Part shown: positions 16,961 through 25,982 of the stretch, piece after piece | Position numbering within the stretch: the first letter of the stretch is position 1 | Layout of the letters: each line of letters starts with the position of its first letter | Assembly (NCBI GenBank): GCA_024230435.1 | Contig: JAAERL010000147.1 | Coordinates: 1-50,816 of the forward strand | Direction of reading: 5' to 3' | DNA length: 50,816 nucleotides | Source of the DNA: Desulfobacteraceae bacterium | GTDB lineage: Bacteria > Desulfobacterota > Desulfobacteria > Desulfobacterales > Desulfosarcinaceae | Notes under the pieces: generated by a model | Told to the model about the DNA's origin: nothing | What the model saw: the letters and a program-made list of their open reading frames with translations, nothing else | Database searches by the model: none | Program-made: the position numbers and the translations under genes

Positions 16961-18526
16961 TCAGCCCTCTTGCGCCAACGCGAGTTTGTCTACCTTGCCG
17001 GTCTCGCCGCGGGGCAAACTGTCGCGAAACTCGATGATCTGAGGAACCATGAAGTCCTCCAGATTCTCAGCGCAATGACGCAACACCTGATTGACACTCA
17101 CCCCATCAACATTGCTGGGGACCACGAAGGCCTTGATCTTCTTGCCGAACACAGGATCGGTGACACCGATCACCGCCGCCTCAGAAACGCCCGGCAGGCT
17201 ATGCAACACATTTTCCACTTCCAGCGGGATCACCTTTTCGCCCCGAGACTTGATCATGTCATCGCGACGGCCGATGAAATACAAATAGCCTTCGTCATCC
17301 ATGCGGAACAGATCGCCGGTATATAACACCATCTCGTTGGGCAGCGGCCCCGGTTTCAGTCTTTTGGCTGTGGCTTCGGGATTTTCCCAATAGCCCTTCA
17401 TCACGTTGCTGCCCCGCACAACCAATTCCCCAATGACTCCGGCTGGGACACGGCGGCCCTCGTTGTCGATGATGTACACCTCTATGTTCGGCATGCCTCG
17501 CCCCACGGAGCCGGGCCGGATGTCGATCTGATCGGGCGGGAGATACGAAACCCGCTTACATTCGGTGAGACCATACATCGCGAAGACGTCCACGTTGGGC
17601 AACATCGCGCGCAGCTTCTTGATGTGATCCGTCGGCAACGCCGCACCCGTATTGCTGACGTAGCGCAAGTTGTTGAAATCGTATCCAGATAGGTCCATTT
17701 GTAGCAACATCGCCAGCATCGTGGGCACCACCGGGAAGCCGGTGACCTTCTCCTGGATCAATTTTCGGAGGATCGGTCGTGCGAAGCCAAATGACCGCTC
17801 AAGAACCAACGTGCCGCCGACCTTCACACTCATGAGAAGCTGATAGAGACCGTAATCGAAAGCCAGCGGGAGAACGTTCAGGATCACGTCATCGCCGGTG
17901 TTTCTCAAGTAGGTGGTGATGGACGTAGCGGCCGACACCATGTTCAAGTGTGTCAGCATCACGCCTTTCGGGTTTCCCGTTGACCCGGACGTGTAGACAA
18001 GCGCTGCCAGATCGATATCGATGTTGCGTTTGGGCGGAGGCTTAGTATTCGCCGCCTCGCCGGTAAGCGCCCGTTCAAAGTCCACGGCAGTCTTTCCAGA
18101 GAGCCCCTCGCCTCCCTCGCTTGCCCAGTCCGCCGGCATACCAACGCCAACAATCAGTCGAAGATGCGGTGTTTCAGCGAGACATGCCGACAGACGCGGC
18201 ATTTTCATGACATCTGTGATGACAGTGCTCGCCCTCGCATTCCTGAGCACAAAGCGCAATTTATCGGTTTTGGTCGTTGGGTTCACCATCATAAAGACCG
18301 CCCCGGCCTTTAAGATTCCCCAGATGGACACACAAGCCTCCACCGAGTTGTCGAGATACACAGTCACGCGGTCGCCTCGTTCCACACCTCGGCCGATGAG
18401 TCCGTGAGCAAAACGGTTGGCCTGTTTTTCAAGCTCGCGGTAACTCAGTCGGACATCGCCGCATACCAAAGCCGTCTTATCAGGATACAATTCTGCGCTA
18501 TTTTCTAAAAAACCTTCCAGTAACAT
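16961..18526 (-). CDS. AMP-dependent acyl-CoA/acyl-ACP ligase
   Basis: 521 residues from the ATG at 18526, with GGGAGG 5 bases upstream; the frame extends 162 bases further but overlaps the acyl carrier protein gene. All class I adenylate-forming motifs are present: P-loop LVYTSGSTGNPKGVMLTH, A5-type YGLTECKR, TGDLFRMDDEGYLYFIGRRD, DMIKSRGEKV and the catalytic lysine in RGETGKVDKLAL near the C terminus. It therefore activates a carboxylic acid as an acyl-AMP and loads it on CoA or, more likely here, on the carrier protein encoded 40 bases upstream. Related ligases occur in exosortase-associated polysaccharide loci; no exosortase is seen in this window. Confidence 0.88.
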   Translation of the reverse strand: MLLEGFLENSAELYPDKTALVCGDVRLSYRELEKQANRFAHGLIGRGVERGDRVTVYLDNSVEACVSIWGILKAGAVFMMVNPTTKTDKLRFVLRNARASTVITDVMKMPRLSACLAETPHLRLIVGVGMPADWASEGGEGLSGKTAVDFERALTGEAANTKPPPKRNIDIDLAALVYTSGSTGNPKGVMLTHLNMVSAATSITTYLRNTGDDVILNVLPLAFDYGLYQLLMSVKVGGTLVLERSFGFARPILRKLIQEKVTGFPVVPTMLAMLLQMDLSGYDFNNLRYVSNTGAALPTDHIKKLRAMLPNVDVFAMYGLTECKRVSYLPPDQIDIRPGSVGRGMPNIEVYIIDNEGRRVPAGVIGELVVRGSNVMKGYWENPEATAKRLKPGPLPNEMVLYTGDLFRMDDEGYLYFIGRRDDMIKSRGEKVIPLEVENVLHSLPGVSEAAVIGVTDPVFGKKIKAFVVPSNVDGVSVNQVLRHCAENLEDFMVPQIIEFRDSLPRGETGKVDKLALAQEG

Positions 18527-18566
18527 GGCGCCTCCCGGCAAATGCAAGCTCGTTGACAGCGAGTGT

Positions 18567-18866
18567 TCATACACCGGAAGAGCTGGCGAGCGGCTCGTCT
18601 CTCGAGGCAAAAACAGTGGGCTCAAGCTTTCCCTCAACGTAGGCGACAATCCCGCGCATGGTGTCCAGATTTTCTGGTTCGATCTCATCGTCTTCCACAG
18701 TGATGCCGTAGCGCTCCTCGAGAAACGTCACGAGCTCCATGACCCCCGTTGAGTCAATAACGCCGCTTTCGAGCAACGACTGCTCATCGGTGAGAAGCGG
18801 CATTTCCTGGCCAAACAGGTAGTTCTCGACAATGAATCCTCTGATCTCTTTCACTGAACACGACAT
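18567..18866 (-). CDS. acyl carrier protein
   Basis: 99 residues. The phosphopantetheine site is GVIDSTGVMEL, with Ser39 as the attachment residue, inside a four-helix carrier domain (residues 5-83). The C-terminal 16 residues are a flexible Ser/Ala/Glu tail. The motif IDST (rather than DSL) is common in carriers that work with stand-alone adenylating enzymes. It is the first gene of a two-gene unit with the ligase 40 bases downstream. Together they probably supply an acyl group for modification of the locus's glycan or lipid; that use is inferred from context. Confidence 0.88.
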   Translation of the reverse strand: MSCSVKEIRGFIVENYLFGQEMPLLTDEQSLLESGVIDSTGVMELVTFLEERYGITVEDDEIEPENLDTMRGIVAYVEGKLEPTVFASRDEPLASSSGV

Positions 18867-19768
18867 GTCTCATTCTCCATCTTTGCCTCTGTCTTGGTTT
18901 GCGTCTGGTCATCTAAAACGAAATGGTCTTAACATTGTTTTGAGCTGTTGCAGGAGCCGCAGCAGCCCGCTTGAAAGGGCAATCAAATTTAAAAATTTAA
19001 AACTAATGTAATCAGCAAAAGGCGGGCCAATATTTTGTGCAACAATTAAATTTACCGATCCAAATCTATCAATATCACCGGAAATAATTAATATGTTTTG
19101 GAAAATAGGCGACTGTCAATATCGATTTCGTACAGGTTGTTTGATACGGTTCCAGCATAATTATCATAAATATGCTCACCAAGTGAAACATTTAATATAC
19201 ACCGAGTGCACAACGATTATCAGTTGTTGATCGCATGAGGCTTTGATGCAACAATTCTTAACGCTTACACAATCACCTTGTTATTTAAAAAATTTGGCGC
19301 CACTTAAATATCGTTGCTTAAGCGAAACTTTTTTCATGTTGACAAAGCTTTATATTAAACTATACAGAGTGTTACATACACATTTACACTATTTGGTTAA
19401 TGATAAAAATTAACACGGTATTCATCTTTTTATGGTCCAGACAATGCAAGAGCGTAAGGACCTCAACGTCTACCGCCAGCGCAACCCTCGCGCCAGCGGT
19501 TACTAGCCAGTGCGTTGCATCTGACTTTGAATAACTCGGACAAGTTTGGGATGATCGATATGCGCCTCGTTTTGGATTCTAGCGGCCCTGCATAAAAGAG
19601 GTGATCCGCCGATACCTGGATTGCGGACATTTGCACTGTGCTTTTGCCAGGGGCAAATGTATGGACTATCGCCATGAATATTTACTCCAAGTTTTCTTGT
19701 AAGCGGCGCCAATTTTGTCTATGCCGCCATAAAAAAAGGGTGGTTGAAACGAAGAATTTGAAACTAAT
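18867..19768. other. AT-rich intergenic stretch, no gene seen
   Basis: About 900 bases upstream of the carrier protein gene. The first part is AT-rich and should contain the promoter of the carrier/ligase unit; around 19330-19370 is TGTTGACAAAGC followed by TATACA-like sequence. Two overlapping minus-strand frames at 19463-19712 carry no recognisable domain and no ribosome site and look like decayed sequence. Confidence 0.4.
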
Positions 19769-20010
19769 TTGGGACGGGCGCTTAAGAAAATTTGGGACAG
19801 ATACATAATGCGATTTCTGTGTCCATTTACCTGTCCTCGGATTGGTGTCCCCGGATTGGTCTTATGTCAAAGCGCTGAGAAAAGATGGATACGCCTGCAT
19901 TGCCCTGAGCGCTTGACTGAAGTAATAAAAGGAGTCAAATTTGTGAATGGAATCGAAGAAAAACGGATCGCCGCCTAATTTTTCCATACACAACTATTGA
20001 CTATAACTCG
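19769..20010 (+). mobile_element. possible transposase C-terminal scar
   Basis: A 69-codon frame ends GVKFVNGIEEKRIAA then stop, followed by CATACACAACTATTGACTA. This combination looks like the 3' end of an insertion-sequence transposase and its right end, but I cannot name the family. The upstream part of the frame does not read as protein. It marks one edge of the AT-rich SGNH/acyltransferase block. Confidence 0.3.
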
Positions 20011-20102
20011 TTAAAATCAAGCCCGAATTTTCCAACCGCCGGATTTAATACAATTTCAGATCGCCGCTGGCAAGGGGTTTCAATGCTAAAAAACTATGAG
20101 GC

Positions 20103-20840
20103 ATGAATGTTAAGATGAGAAAAATATTTTTAACATATTTAGTATTAGTTCATTCGCTTTTATTAATAGTTTTAGCAAAATCTGATTTCGTTGATCGTGT
20201 GAAAATGAAATTTGGAATAAACCACAGCAGTTACGAATTTACGAAATTTTACCATGAGATGATATCTTACCACGAAAGAATGGATGGTAATATTCCAAAA
20301 AATTCAACCATTTTCATCGGAGATAGCATAACACAGAGTCTTGCAGTAAGTGCAATAAAAACTAATTCTGTAAATTTTGGCATTGGTAGCGATACTTCAC
20401 TTGGTGTTTTGGAAAGAATTAAAAAGTATCAATCAATAAATACAGCAAATATAATTGTAGTTGCTATAGGAATTAATGATTTGAAATTCAGAGAACCTGA
20501 TGAGGTATTAGTAAATTATATTAAAATAATTAAATCTATTCCAATAACCACAAAAATTATTTTTAGCTCAGTCCTTCCAGTTAATGAGAATTTTCTGCTG
20601 AATTCAAACATAAACAATAAAAATATCAGTTATTTAAACCTTAAACTGGAAGGTATCTGTAGCTTGTATTCTAATGTATATTTTTTAAATGTTTCTAAAT
20701 TGCTAACTGATAAATTTTTAAATCTATCGAACACCTATCATGTAGGTGATGGTGTTCATTTAAATAAAGAAGGTTATGATATATGGATAAGATCTCTAAA
20801 CAGAAAAATAAATTCTATCAATACGAACTCGACATATTAA
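20103..20840 (+). CDS. SGNH/GDSL-type hydrolase or O-acyl esterase/transferase
   Basis: 245 residues, AT-rich codon use. A hydrophobic N-terminal segment (residues 8-25) is a signal anchor or signal peptide. SGNH blocks are in order: block I FIGDSITQSL (nucleophile Ser), block II GIGSDTS with its Gly, block III AIGINDLKF (Asn), block V GDGVHLNKEGYDIW (Asp-x2-His). These catalyse ester cleavage or transfer of acyl groups on extracytoplasmic sugars. The start is uncertain: ATG at 20103 or 20115, without a strong ribosome site. The last 58 bases overlap the start of an acyltransferase-3 gene; in many bacteria these two functions are fused in one chain (AT3-SGNH), which points to O-acetylation of a surface glycan. 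Confidence 0.82.
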   Translation: MNVKMRKIFLTYLVLVHSLLLIVLAKSDFVDRVKMKFGINHSSYEFTKFYHEMISYHERMDGNIPKNSTIFIGDSITQSLAVSAIKTNSVNFGIGSDTSLGVLERIKKYQSINTANIIVVAIGINDLKFREPDEVLVNYIKIIKSIPITTKIIFSSVLPVNENFLLNSNINNKNISYLNLKLEGICSLYSNVYFLNVSKLLTDKFLNLSNTYHVGDGVHLNKEGYDIWIRSLNRKINSINTNSTY

Positions 20841-21850
20841 GAGTTGTTGGAATGTTGGGTATCGTTTTTTTTCATTATACATTTAGAGGTTATGCTGCTG
20901 ATGATATGTCGGTATTGCATTTCCCGATACTTGGCAGATTTTTTCAATATGGATATTTGGGTATTTATCTGTACTTAATGATAAGTGGTTACACTATTGC
21001 TTTATCTACCCAAAATAAAAACTTTACAAACTTTGTGTCATCAAGAATTTTCAGGTTGTATCCATCTTTTTGGATAGCAGTTTGTTTAACTGCTATTGCA
21101 ACTATGTATTGGGGGGGAAATAGATATCAGGTCGATTTAAAACAATTTATTGTAAACCTTACTATGCTAAGTGAATTTGTTGGTATACCATCAGTTGATG
21201 GAGCATACTGGTTTATGTATGTCATTCTTAGATTTTATTTTTTGGTTTCATTAATGCTATTTTTTAATGTACTTAAACATCAGGATTTGTTTGCTGGAAG
21301 TTGGTTGATTTTATCATTGTTGTTAGTTTTTTTTGATATTAGATATTGGGGCTATTTTTTAATACCAGAATATTCTTCATTCCTGATCTCTGGAATTTTG
21401 TTTTATTCGACAAAAAAGGACGCGTGGAGTTTCTATAGAGTGTTTTTAGCTATAAGTTCATATTTATTTTCGATTTATATTTTATTAGAGGGTGTAATGG
21501 AATTTAATAGCTATTACTCAACAACATTATCCAAACCAATCGTATTGATAATTATAACATTTATATATTTGATTATGTTCTTGTTGAGCATTAAGCAAAG
21601 TTCTATAAAAGTACCACGTTACTATGTAATTTTAGGGGCTGCGACCTATCCTCTTTACTTAATACATCAAAATATTGGATTTATGATTTTTAACAGGTAT
21701 GCACATTATGCAAATAAGTATATTATATTAATGTTAACATTTTTAATCATGGTGTCGATGTCAATCGTTATCGTGAAATACTTTGACCCCTTTATAAGGA
21801 AAGCGATGGTCAGAATTACACCAAATTTGATCAAGCAGAAAATCAGTTAA
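20783..21850 (+). CDS. acyltransferase family 3 (OafA-like) membrane protein
   Basis: 355 residues, about ten transmembrane helices. The N-terminal signature is YELDILRVVGMLGIVFFHYT, matching the R/K-x10-H acyltransferase-3 pattern (His in FFHY). Later come SSRIFRLYPSFWIAV and GAATYPLYLIHQNIGF, the usual C-terminal AT3 block. The start at 20783 has AAGAAGG about 8 bases upstream and overlaps the SGNH gene by 58 bases. AT3 proteins carry acetyl groups across the inner membrane for O-acetylation of polysaccharides or lipids; the SGNH partner likely completes the transfer. AT-rich composition and flanking transposon scars suggest horizontal origin. Confidence 0.88.
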   Translation: MDKISKQKNKFYQYELDILRVVGMLGIVFFHYTFRGYAADDMSVLHFPILGRFFQYGYLGIYLYLMISGYTIALSTQNKNFTNFVSSRIFRLYPSFWIAVCLTAIATMYWGGNRYQVDLKQFIVNLTMLSEFVGIPSVDGAYWFMYVILRFYFLVSLMLFFNVLKHQDLFAGSWLILSLLLVFFDIRYWGYFLIPEYSSFLISGILFYSTKKDAWSFYRVFLAISSYLFSIYILLEGVMEFNSYYSTTLSKPIVLIIITFIYLIMFLLSIKQSSIKVPRYYVILGAATYPLYLIHQNIGFMIFNRYAHYANKYIILMLTFLIMVSMSIVIVKYFDPFIRKAMVRITPNLIKQKIS

Positions 21851-21965
21851 TGATGAACCTGCGTTAACGGTTAACTGGTTGCAAGCTTGTTGATTCAAAA
21901 AAACGATAAAAGTACATCGCGAATAATTAATTTATTTGAAAAATGACGAAACAGGCTATTGTACC

Positions 21966-22437
21966 CTCGGCGGTATAAGTTTCTGATTTGGACTGCGTAT
22001 GGATTTCATTAGGGATAAAATGTTCGTAAGGCTTCCAATGATCCGTCATCACCTGACCGATTTCTTTTTTGTGGATGGCTTCCCAAAGCTGTTGGCCTGT
22101 CTCTGTGTCGCGGTTGTCAAATACGCAGTTGACGAATCTTTTCCCATATCGATCAACAGCAATCCATATCCAGCAGTAGTTTTTTTTGAGCCGATATAGG
22201 TATGCATCTCATCTATTTTGACCACCTCAAGGACCGAATCAGAGCGAAGTTCATTCGCAGCTTCCCCAAAAGATTTGATCCAGTTATATACTGCGGCATG
22301 GCTACACTTGAGAAAACGCCCTATGGAACGAAACCCAAGCCCCTCAAGATAAAGCTCCAGCGCCTGTCTCTTTATATCTGGACTCTTTCCCCGATACTAA
22401 CGCAATTTTCGGATCCGCATTTTGGACAAATAGCCAT
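21966..22437 (-). pseudogene. IS1-family transposase remnant
   Basis: The minus strand starts MAICPKCGSENCV after a GAGGAGGGTGA ribosome site (start 22437), then loses about 20 codons and shifts frame to RQALELYLEGLGFRSIGRFL and KCSHAAVYNWIKSFGEAANEL. It continues with VVKIDEMHTYIGSKK, and after a run of eight A the frame shifts again to NYCWIWIAVDRYGKRF, then LWEAIHKKEIGQVMTDHWKP. These are IS1 InsA/InsB blocks. The A8C run is where IS1 elements normally frameshift by -1, so that shift may be native. The internal deletion and loss of the final 25 or so residues after YTAEG make it dead. Confidence 0.85.
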
Positions 22438-23170
22438 GAATCACCCTCCTCTGCTTATTTTATTTTAGGTGGTTTTATCATAGCTAATTTAACAATGCCA
22501 AAGTGCAAGAGTCTTTGTTGATTTTACAAGGCTTTAAACCCATTCATTTGCCATATTTTGGCTGAATTTACAACATATTATCTGTAGTTCAGGAAAACCT
22601 GATTATTTTCATCAAAAATATCGATAAAAAAAATGCTTGCGCAAAAAAAAATCACGTAAAACCTTGTGGCAGCCATGTTTAGGCTGCTTGAAAATTTTCC
22701 AATTTATTGATCGGCCGAACAAACGGGCAGTTTTTGCCGCCCATAGCACCATGGACAATCGGGCATTACTGCTTGCCAGATGGTGTTCATTTGCCTGAAC
22801 AAATTTTTGGCCAAACATATAATCGTAATAACGAAAAAAATATTTCGATATATTTCTTTTAAACTTTTTAGTCATGTTTAAAAAAAGATAATTTCATAGT
22901 TATGCTTTAACAAATGCTTTGCAGCCAAATCCATCAAGACGAATCCCAGGGCGGCGTTTATCAAGGCGGCAAGGGGCAATGACCAACTGCCGAAGCGCCT
23001 TAACCGGTTCTTTTTATAAGATTGCCTTGAAAAACGGTTTGAAAAATTCTCACAAATAGAATAACACACTAAAATCTTGTTTTTCCCGGTATGGTTAACT
23101 GAATTTAGGTTTTCATCCGGCATGGGGTCAAACAAAAATCAATTACATGATAAACACCATACAATAAATC
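22438..23170. other. intergenic stretch with two doubtful short frames
   Basis: About 730 bases between the IS1 remnant and the SIMPL gene. Two minus-strand frames (22612-22875, 87 codons; 22878-23135, 85 codons) lie end to end. Neither has a ribosome site or recognisable domain; the second has one hydrophobic stretch (SLPLAALINAALGFVLMDLA). They could be remnants of one decayed gene. No terminator or repeat was seen. Confidence 0.35.
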
Positions 23171-23181
23171 AGGAGGCATTT

Positions 23182-23901
23182 ATGCAAAATGGAAATTTTA
23201 AAAGCGCGATGGTTTTAGGTTTCTTTATCTTTTCAGGCCTTGCGTTACTGGGCTACCTTGCCGGATCAAGCGCAATTAAATTTAAAGAGTACGAACGTAC
23301 GGTAGTCGTAAAAGGATTATCAGAAAAGGAATATCCTGCTGATATCGCCATATGGCCCATTCATTTTTCCGCTGCAAACAATGACTTAACACAACTGTAT
23401 GAATCTATAGAAAATGATACCAATGAAGTAATTGTTTTTTTAAAGACAAACGGGTTTGAAGCTCAGGAAATCAATAAATCCGCCCCCGGAGGAGTTTATG
23501 ACAAACTTGTCCAAGGGTACGAAAAAACAAAAATCGAGTTCAGGTATTCTGCAACACAAACCATAACGGTATATACTTCAAAAATAGAGACTGTAAAAAC
23601 CACAATGAACAAGCTAGCGCAACTGGGCAAAAAAGGAATTGTTTTTTCAGAACAGGGATATCGTAATAACACCGAATATCTGTTTACCCGGCTAAATGAA
23701 GTAAAACCCTCCATGATTGAAGAAGCAACGACAAAAGCCAGGGAGGTTGCAGAAAAATTTGCCAAAGATTCCAACAGCAAACTTGGAAAAATCAAAAAGG
23801 CGAGGCAAGGCCAATTTACAATTACAAATAGGGATAAAAATAATCCACATATCAAAAAGGTCAGAGTCGTTTCAACTATAGAGTACTATCTATCCGATTA
23901 G
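23182..23901 (+). CDS. SIMPL-domain protein
   Basis: 239 residues from the ATG at 23182, with AGGAGG 5 bases upstream; the frame is open earlier without a start signal. One N-terminal transmembrane segment (about 10-30) anchors an extracytoplasmic SIMPL/DUF541 domain. Visible blocks are RTVVVKGLSEKEYPADIAIW, YSATQTITVYT and a C-terminal AREVAEKFAKDSNSKLGKIK with a closing VRVVSTIEYYL strand. The family includes E. coli YggE, linked to oxidative-stress tolerance, but the molecular function is unknown. It is a single gene, followed 204 bases later by an inverted-repeat miniature element. Confidence 0.85.
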   Translation: MQNGNFKSAMVLGFFIFSGLALLGYLAGSSAIKFKEYERTVVVKGLSEKEYPADIAIWPIHFSAANNDLTQLYESIENDTNEVIVFLKTNGFEAQEINKSAPGGVYDKLVQGYEKTKIEFRYSATQTITVYTSKIETVKTTMNKLAQLGKKGIVFSEQGYRNNTEYLFTRLNEVKPSMIEEATTKAREVAEKFAKDSNSKLGKIKKARQGQFTITNRDKNNPHIKKVRVVSTIEYYLSD

Positions 23902-24105
23902 AACCGGAACATACAACTCTTGCCCACGTCACGTTGTGCGAAACATTTTACCACCGGCACATGACGGATATTGCGAGAATAAAATGTTCGCACGACAAGA
24001 ATGATAAATCGGTTTTTCACCGCTTCTGAACTCGTCTAAAATCAAAGCCGGGAAAACCAATGGATTCACCCTTGAGCATATTTACCATTTTCATCTTCTG
24101 TGTGT

Positions 24106-24247
24106 TAAGGCGATTTGTGTTAAATAATATACCATCGTGCCTGTCTTTTTTCCCGTCTTGTGTGTTATGCCTTGAAGACGAAAAAATCTAAGCCCAATAT
24201 GGTATCTATCTGTTAAGATGCTAATTTTTCTTCCGCCAATCGCCTAA
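24106..24247 (+). mobile_element. inverted-repeat miniature element, copy A
   Basis: 142-bp diverged copy of the family also found at 34100-34275 (copy B), 41709-41873 (C) and 45819-45972 (D). It begins TAAGGCGATTTG and ends CCAATCGCCTAA, with AATATACCAT inside the left end and TCTTTTTTCCCGTCTTG next, as in the other copies. The middle is shortened. It ends precisely where the possible group II intron remnant begins. It encodes nothing. Confidence 0.8.
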
Positions 24248-24654
24248 GAGAGACTCCAAGAGGCATCAGATGCTCTTTTAGCCGCATCGGATTATTTCGC
24301 AAGCCCTTTGTTGGCTTCGCGCGTTATAGACCGTCTCGGCCACCGGAATTGCGTGTAAGAGGCTACACCTGCGTTCACTGCACGTTGCGGCATGGTGCGT
24401 TGCATATTTTCCCTAAAGAAAATGTTGCCGGAAAGCTTCACCATCTTGCTTTCGCGCCATGGCGCCTCCAAAGCTGCGAGGGCTAAATCTATAACCCTCG
24501 GCCGGACTTTCACCGCCAGGGCTATGTGTCCTTTACTGGACACGCCAATGGTCGGTCCAGCGTCCGCGGTATAGTTTGGCGGTTATTGGTGTTAACGACC
24601 GCAGGAATGCATTTCCGATTGGCTTGCAGCCTCGACAGTGCTGATTGTCCGCAA
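24248..24654 (-). ncRNA. possible group II intron 5' remnant
   Basis: On the minus strand, starting TTGCGGACAATC (one base off the GTGYG intron start), this stretch is full of short helices. One example is GCGGTCGTTA...TAACCGC; others are GTGTCC...GGACAC and GGCGCCATGGCGCGAAAGC, the last with a GNRA-like loop. The phrase GGTGAAAGTCCGGC recalls group II intron domain I. The 83-codon frame across it reads as an RNA shadow. No reverse transcriptase and no domain V/VI are present, so it would be a truncated 5' part cut off by miniature element copy A. Another structured RNA or decayed integron-like sequence cannot be excluded. Confidence 0.4.
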
Positions 24655-24730
24655 GTCTGTGCAAGTTCAAGCGTCTATCCGCTTACGTTGCTAAAATTCA
24701 TTCCATCGGTTCGCTTTGTAACGGGGTATG

Positions 24731-25474
24731 TCAGAAATCATTCTCTTTGCGGCCAACGATAGCGTAGTAGTAAAGGGATTCTCCGGCTATGGAAAGGCGA
24801 TGGCAGTAATGGTGTTTTTTGACCACTTTTAGGCTGTTGCTGATCATCTGTTGCAGAATCTGATTGTACCCGGTCTCGTCATCTTTGCTAAAAAACCGGT
24901 CCTTTATGTTGAAGACAACCCAACTGTTATTTTTTAAAAGGTTAAAGGCATTGACAAAGGCTGAGGTGGGAATGTCGCCGAATCCTAAAGCCGCTACGGT
25001 TATCAAGGCATTGAAATCCCATCGGCCCAGTTTCTGTTTATCACCTTCATCCGCCTCGCACAGGTCCATGACATAATAGTCGTCGTAAATATCGGGACGA
25101 TCCCGTTGGACGGCTTTTTTGGCTTCTTCGATGATATCAACGCCAACGATCGTTTCGGGTTCGATGGCTTGCTTGAGGCACTCTCCGACTATTCCGTTGC
25201 CGGCGCCAAAATCCAGCACTCTGAGGGGCGCTTGCCTGTCACCGTGTTTTTTTAATGACTTTGCCAACAGATCGGTTATCACCTTGGGCGAGTCGCACTT
25301 CAGCTTGTTATACACGACTTCTTCGTATAAGCCTGGCACATCATATACCCGGTCGTACTCATGTAGACGGATGCGCTGACGGCCGTCTTCGGTCACCAGA
25401 TCGAAATACTCTTTGTCCTGTTCAACCATGCATTCCTTACCGGGGTACATCACCCGTAAGTTGCAGTTACTCAT
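24731..25474 (-). CDS. class I SAM-dependent methyltransferase
   Basis: 247 residues from the ATG at 25474, which follows CAGGAGG by 5 bases; the frame extends upstream without a signal. The SAM-binding motif I is LRVLDFGAGNGIVGECL (about residues 95-111), followed by the acidic motif II IVGVDIIEEA. YYVMDLCEADEG and ALITVAALGFGDIPTSAFVNA form the later strands. The fold is that of a small-molecule or generic methyltransferase; the first 80 residues (DLVTEDGRQRIRLHEYDRVYD) are characteristic of a subgroup found in proteobacteria. Substrate unknown. It stands alone, divergent from the sigma-54 activator. Confidence 0.82.
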   Translation of the reverse strand: MSNCNLRVMYPGKECMVEQDKEYFDLVTEDGRQRIRLHEYDRVYDVPGLYEEVVYNKLKCDSPKVITDLLAKSLKKHGDRQAPLRVLDFGAGNGIVGECLKQAIEPETIVGVDIIEEAKKAVQRDRPDIYDDYYVMDLCEADEGDKQKLGRWDFNALITVAALGFGDIPTSAFVNAFNLLKNNSWVVFNIKDRFFSKDDETGYNQILQQMISNSLKVVKKHHYCHRLSIAGESLYYYAIVGRKENDF

Positions 25475-25982
25475 TTTTTCCTCCTGAATTGTTCGTGTTT
25501 GGCAGATGATGCTTGCCGCCATCGCCAACGGTGAATTCGGACGGTGCGATATGAAAGACACTTACCATTCAACAACCGTGCCGTATCATAGAAAAAACCA
25601 CTTAACTGTTAGATATTTTGTAGTTTTGTCTTGTTCACCGTGCAGACACAGGGCTCTGAACCGGACAAACAAAATAAAAAGTGTAAACTTATTTTACACA
25701 ATTTGGTTACGCGAGAATCTACTGTAAATAAGTTGCACGGTACTAACCTCTAATTAGCAAATAAATTTGAATCATCAAAATATTTTAATTAATTAAATTC
25801 TGTAAAATAAGGACTTATTAAGAAATTTAACCCAATCTTGGGCGAAAAAAATGATTTGTACTTGACAGTGCATATTTTATACACAATACAACCATATACT
25901 AAAATACCTAAGCACTGCATCGATTTGTTCGACCACGCATTTGCCCCACATACCAAAATTATTCAAACAGGAAAAAAAACGC
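25475..25982. other. divergent intergenic region
   Basis: 508 bases between the methyltransferase and the sigma-54 activator, increasingly AT-rich toward the activator. A TTGACA at about 25863 with AATACA-type sequence 17 bases on is a plausible promoter for the activator. A small dyad, GTGTAAACTTATTTTACAC, lies around 25681. No gene was seen. Confidence 0.4.

Noticed and set aside
22612..23135. Two end-to-end minus-strand frames
   Set aside because: No ribosome site or recognisable domain; kept only as a note in the intergenic entry.
24292..24543. 83-codon minus-strand frame
   Set aside because: It lies within a helix-rich stretch that looks like structured RNA; the coding appearance is a shadow of that RNA.
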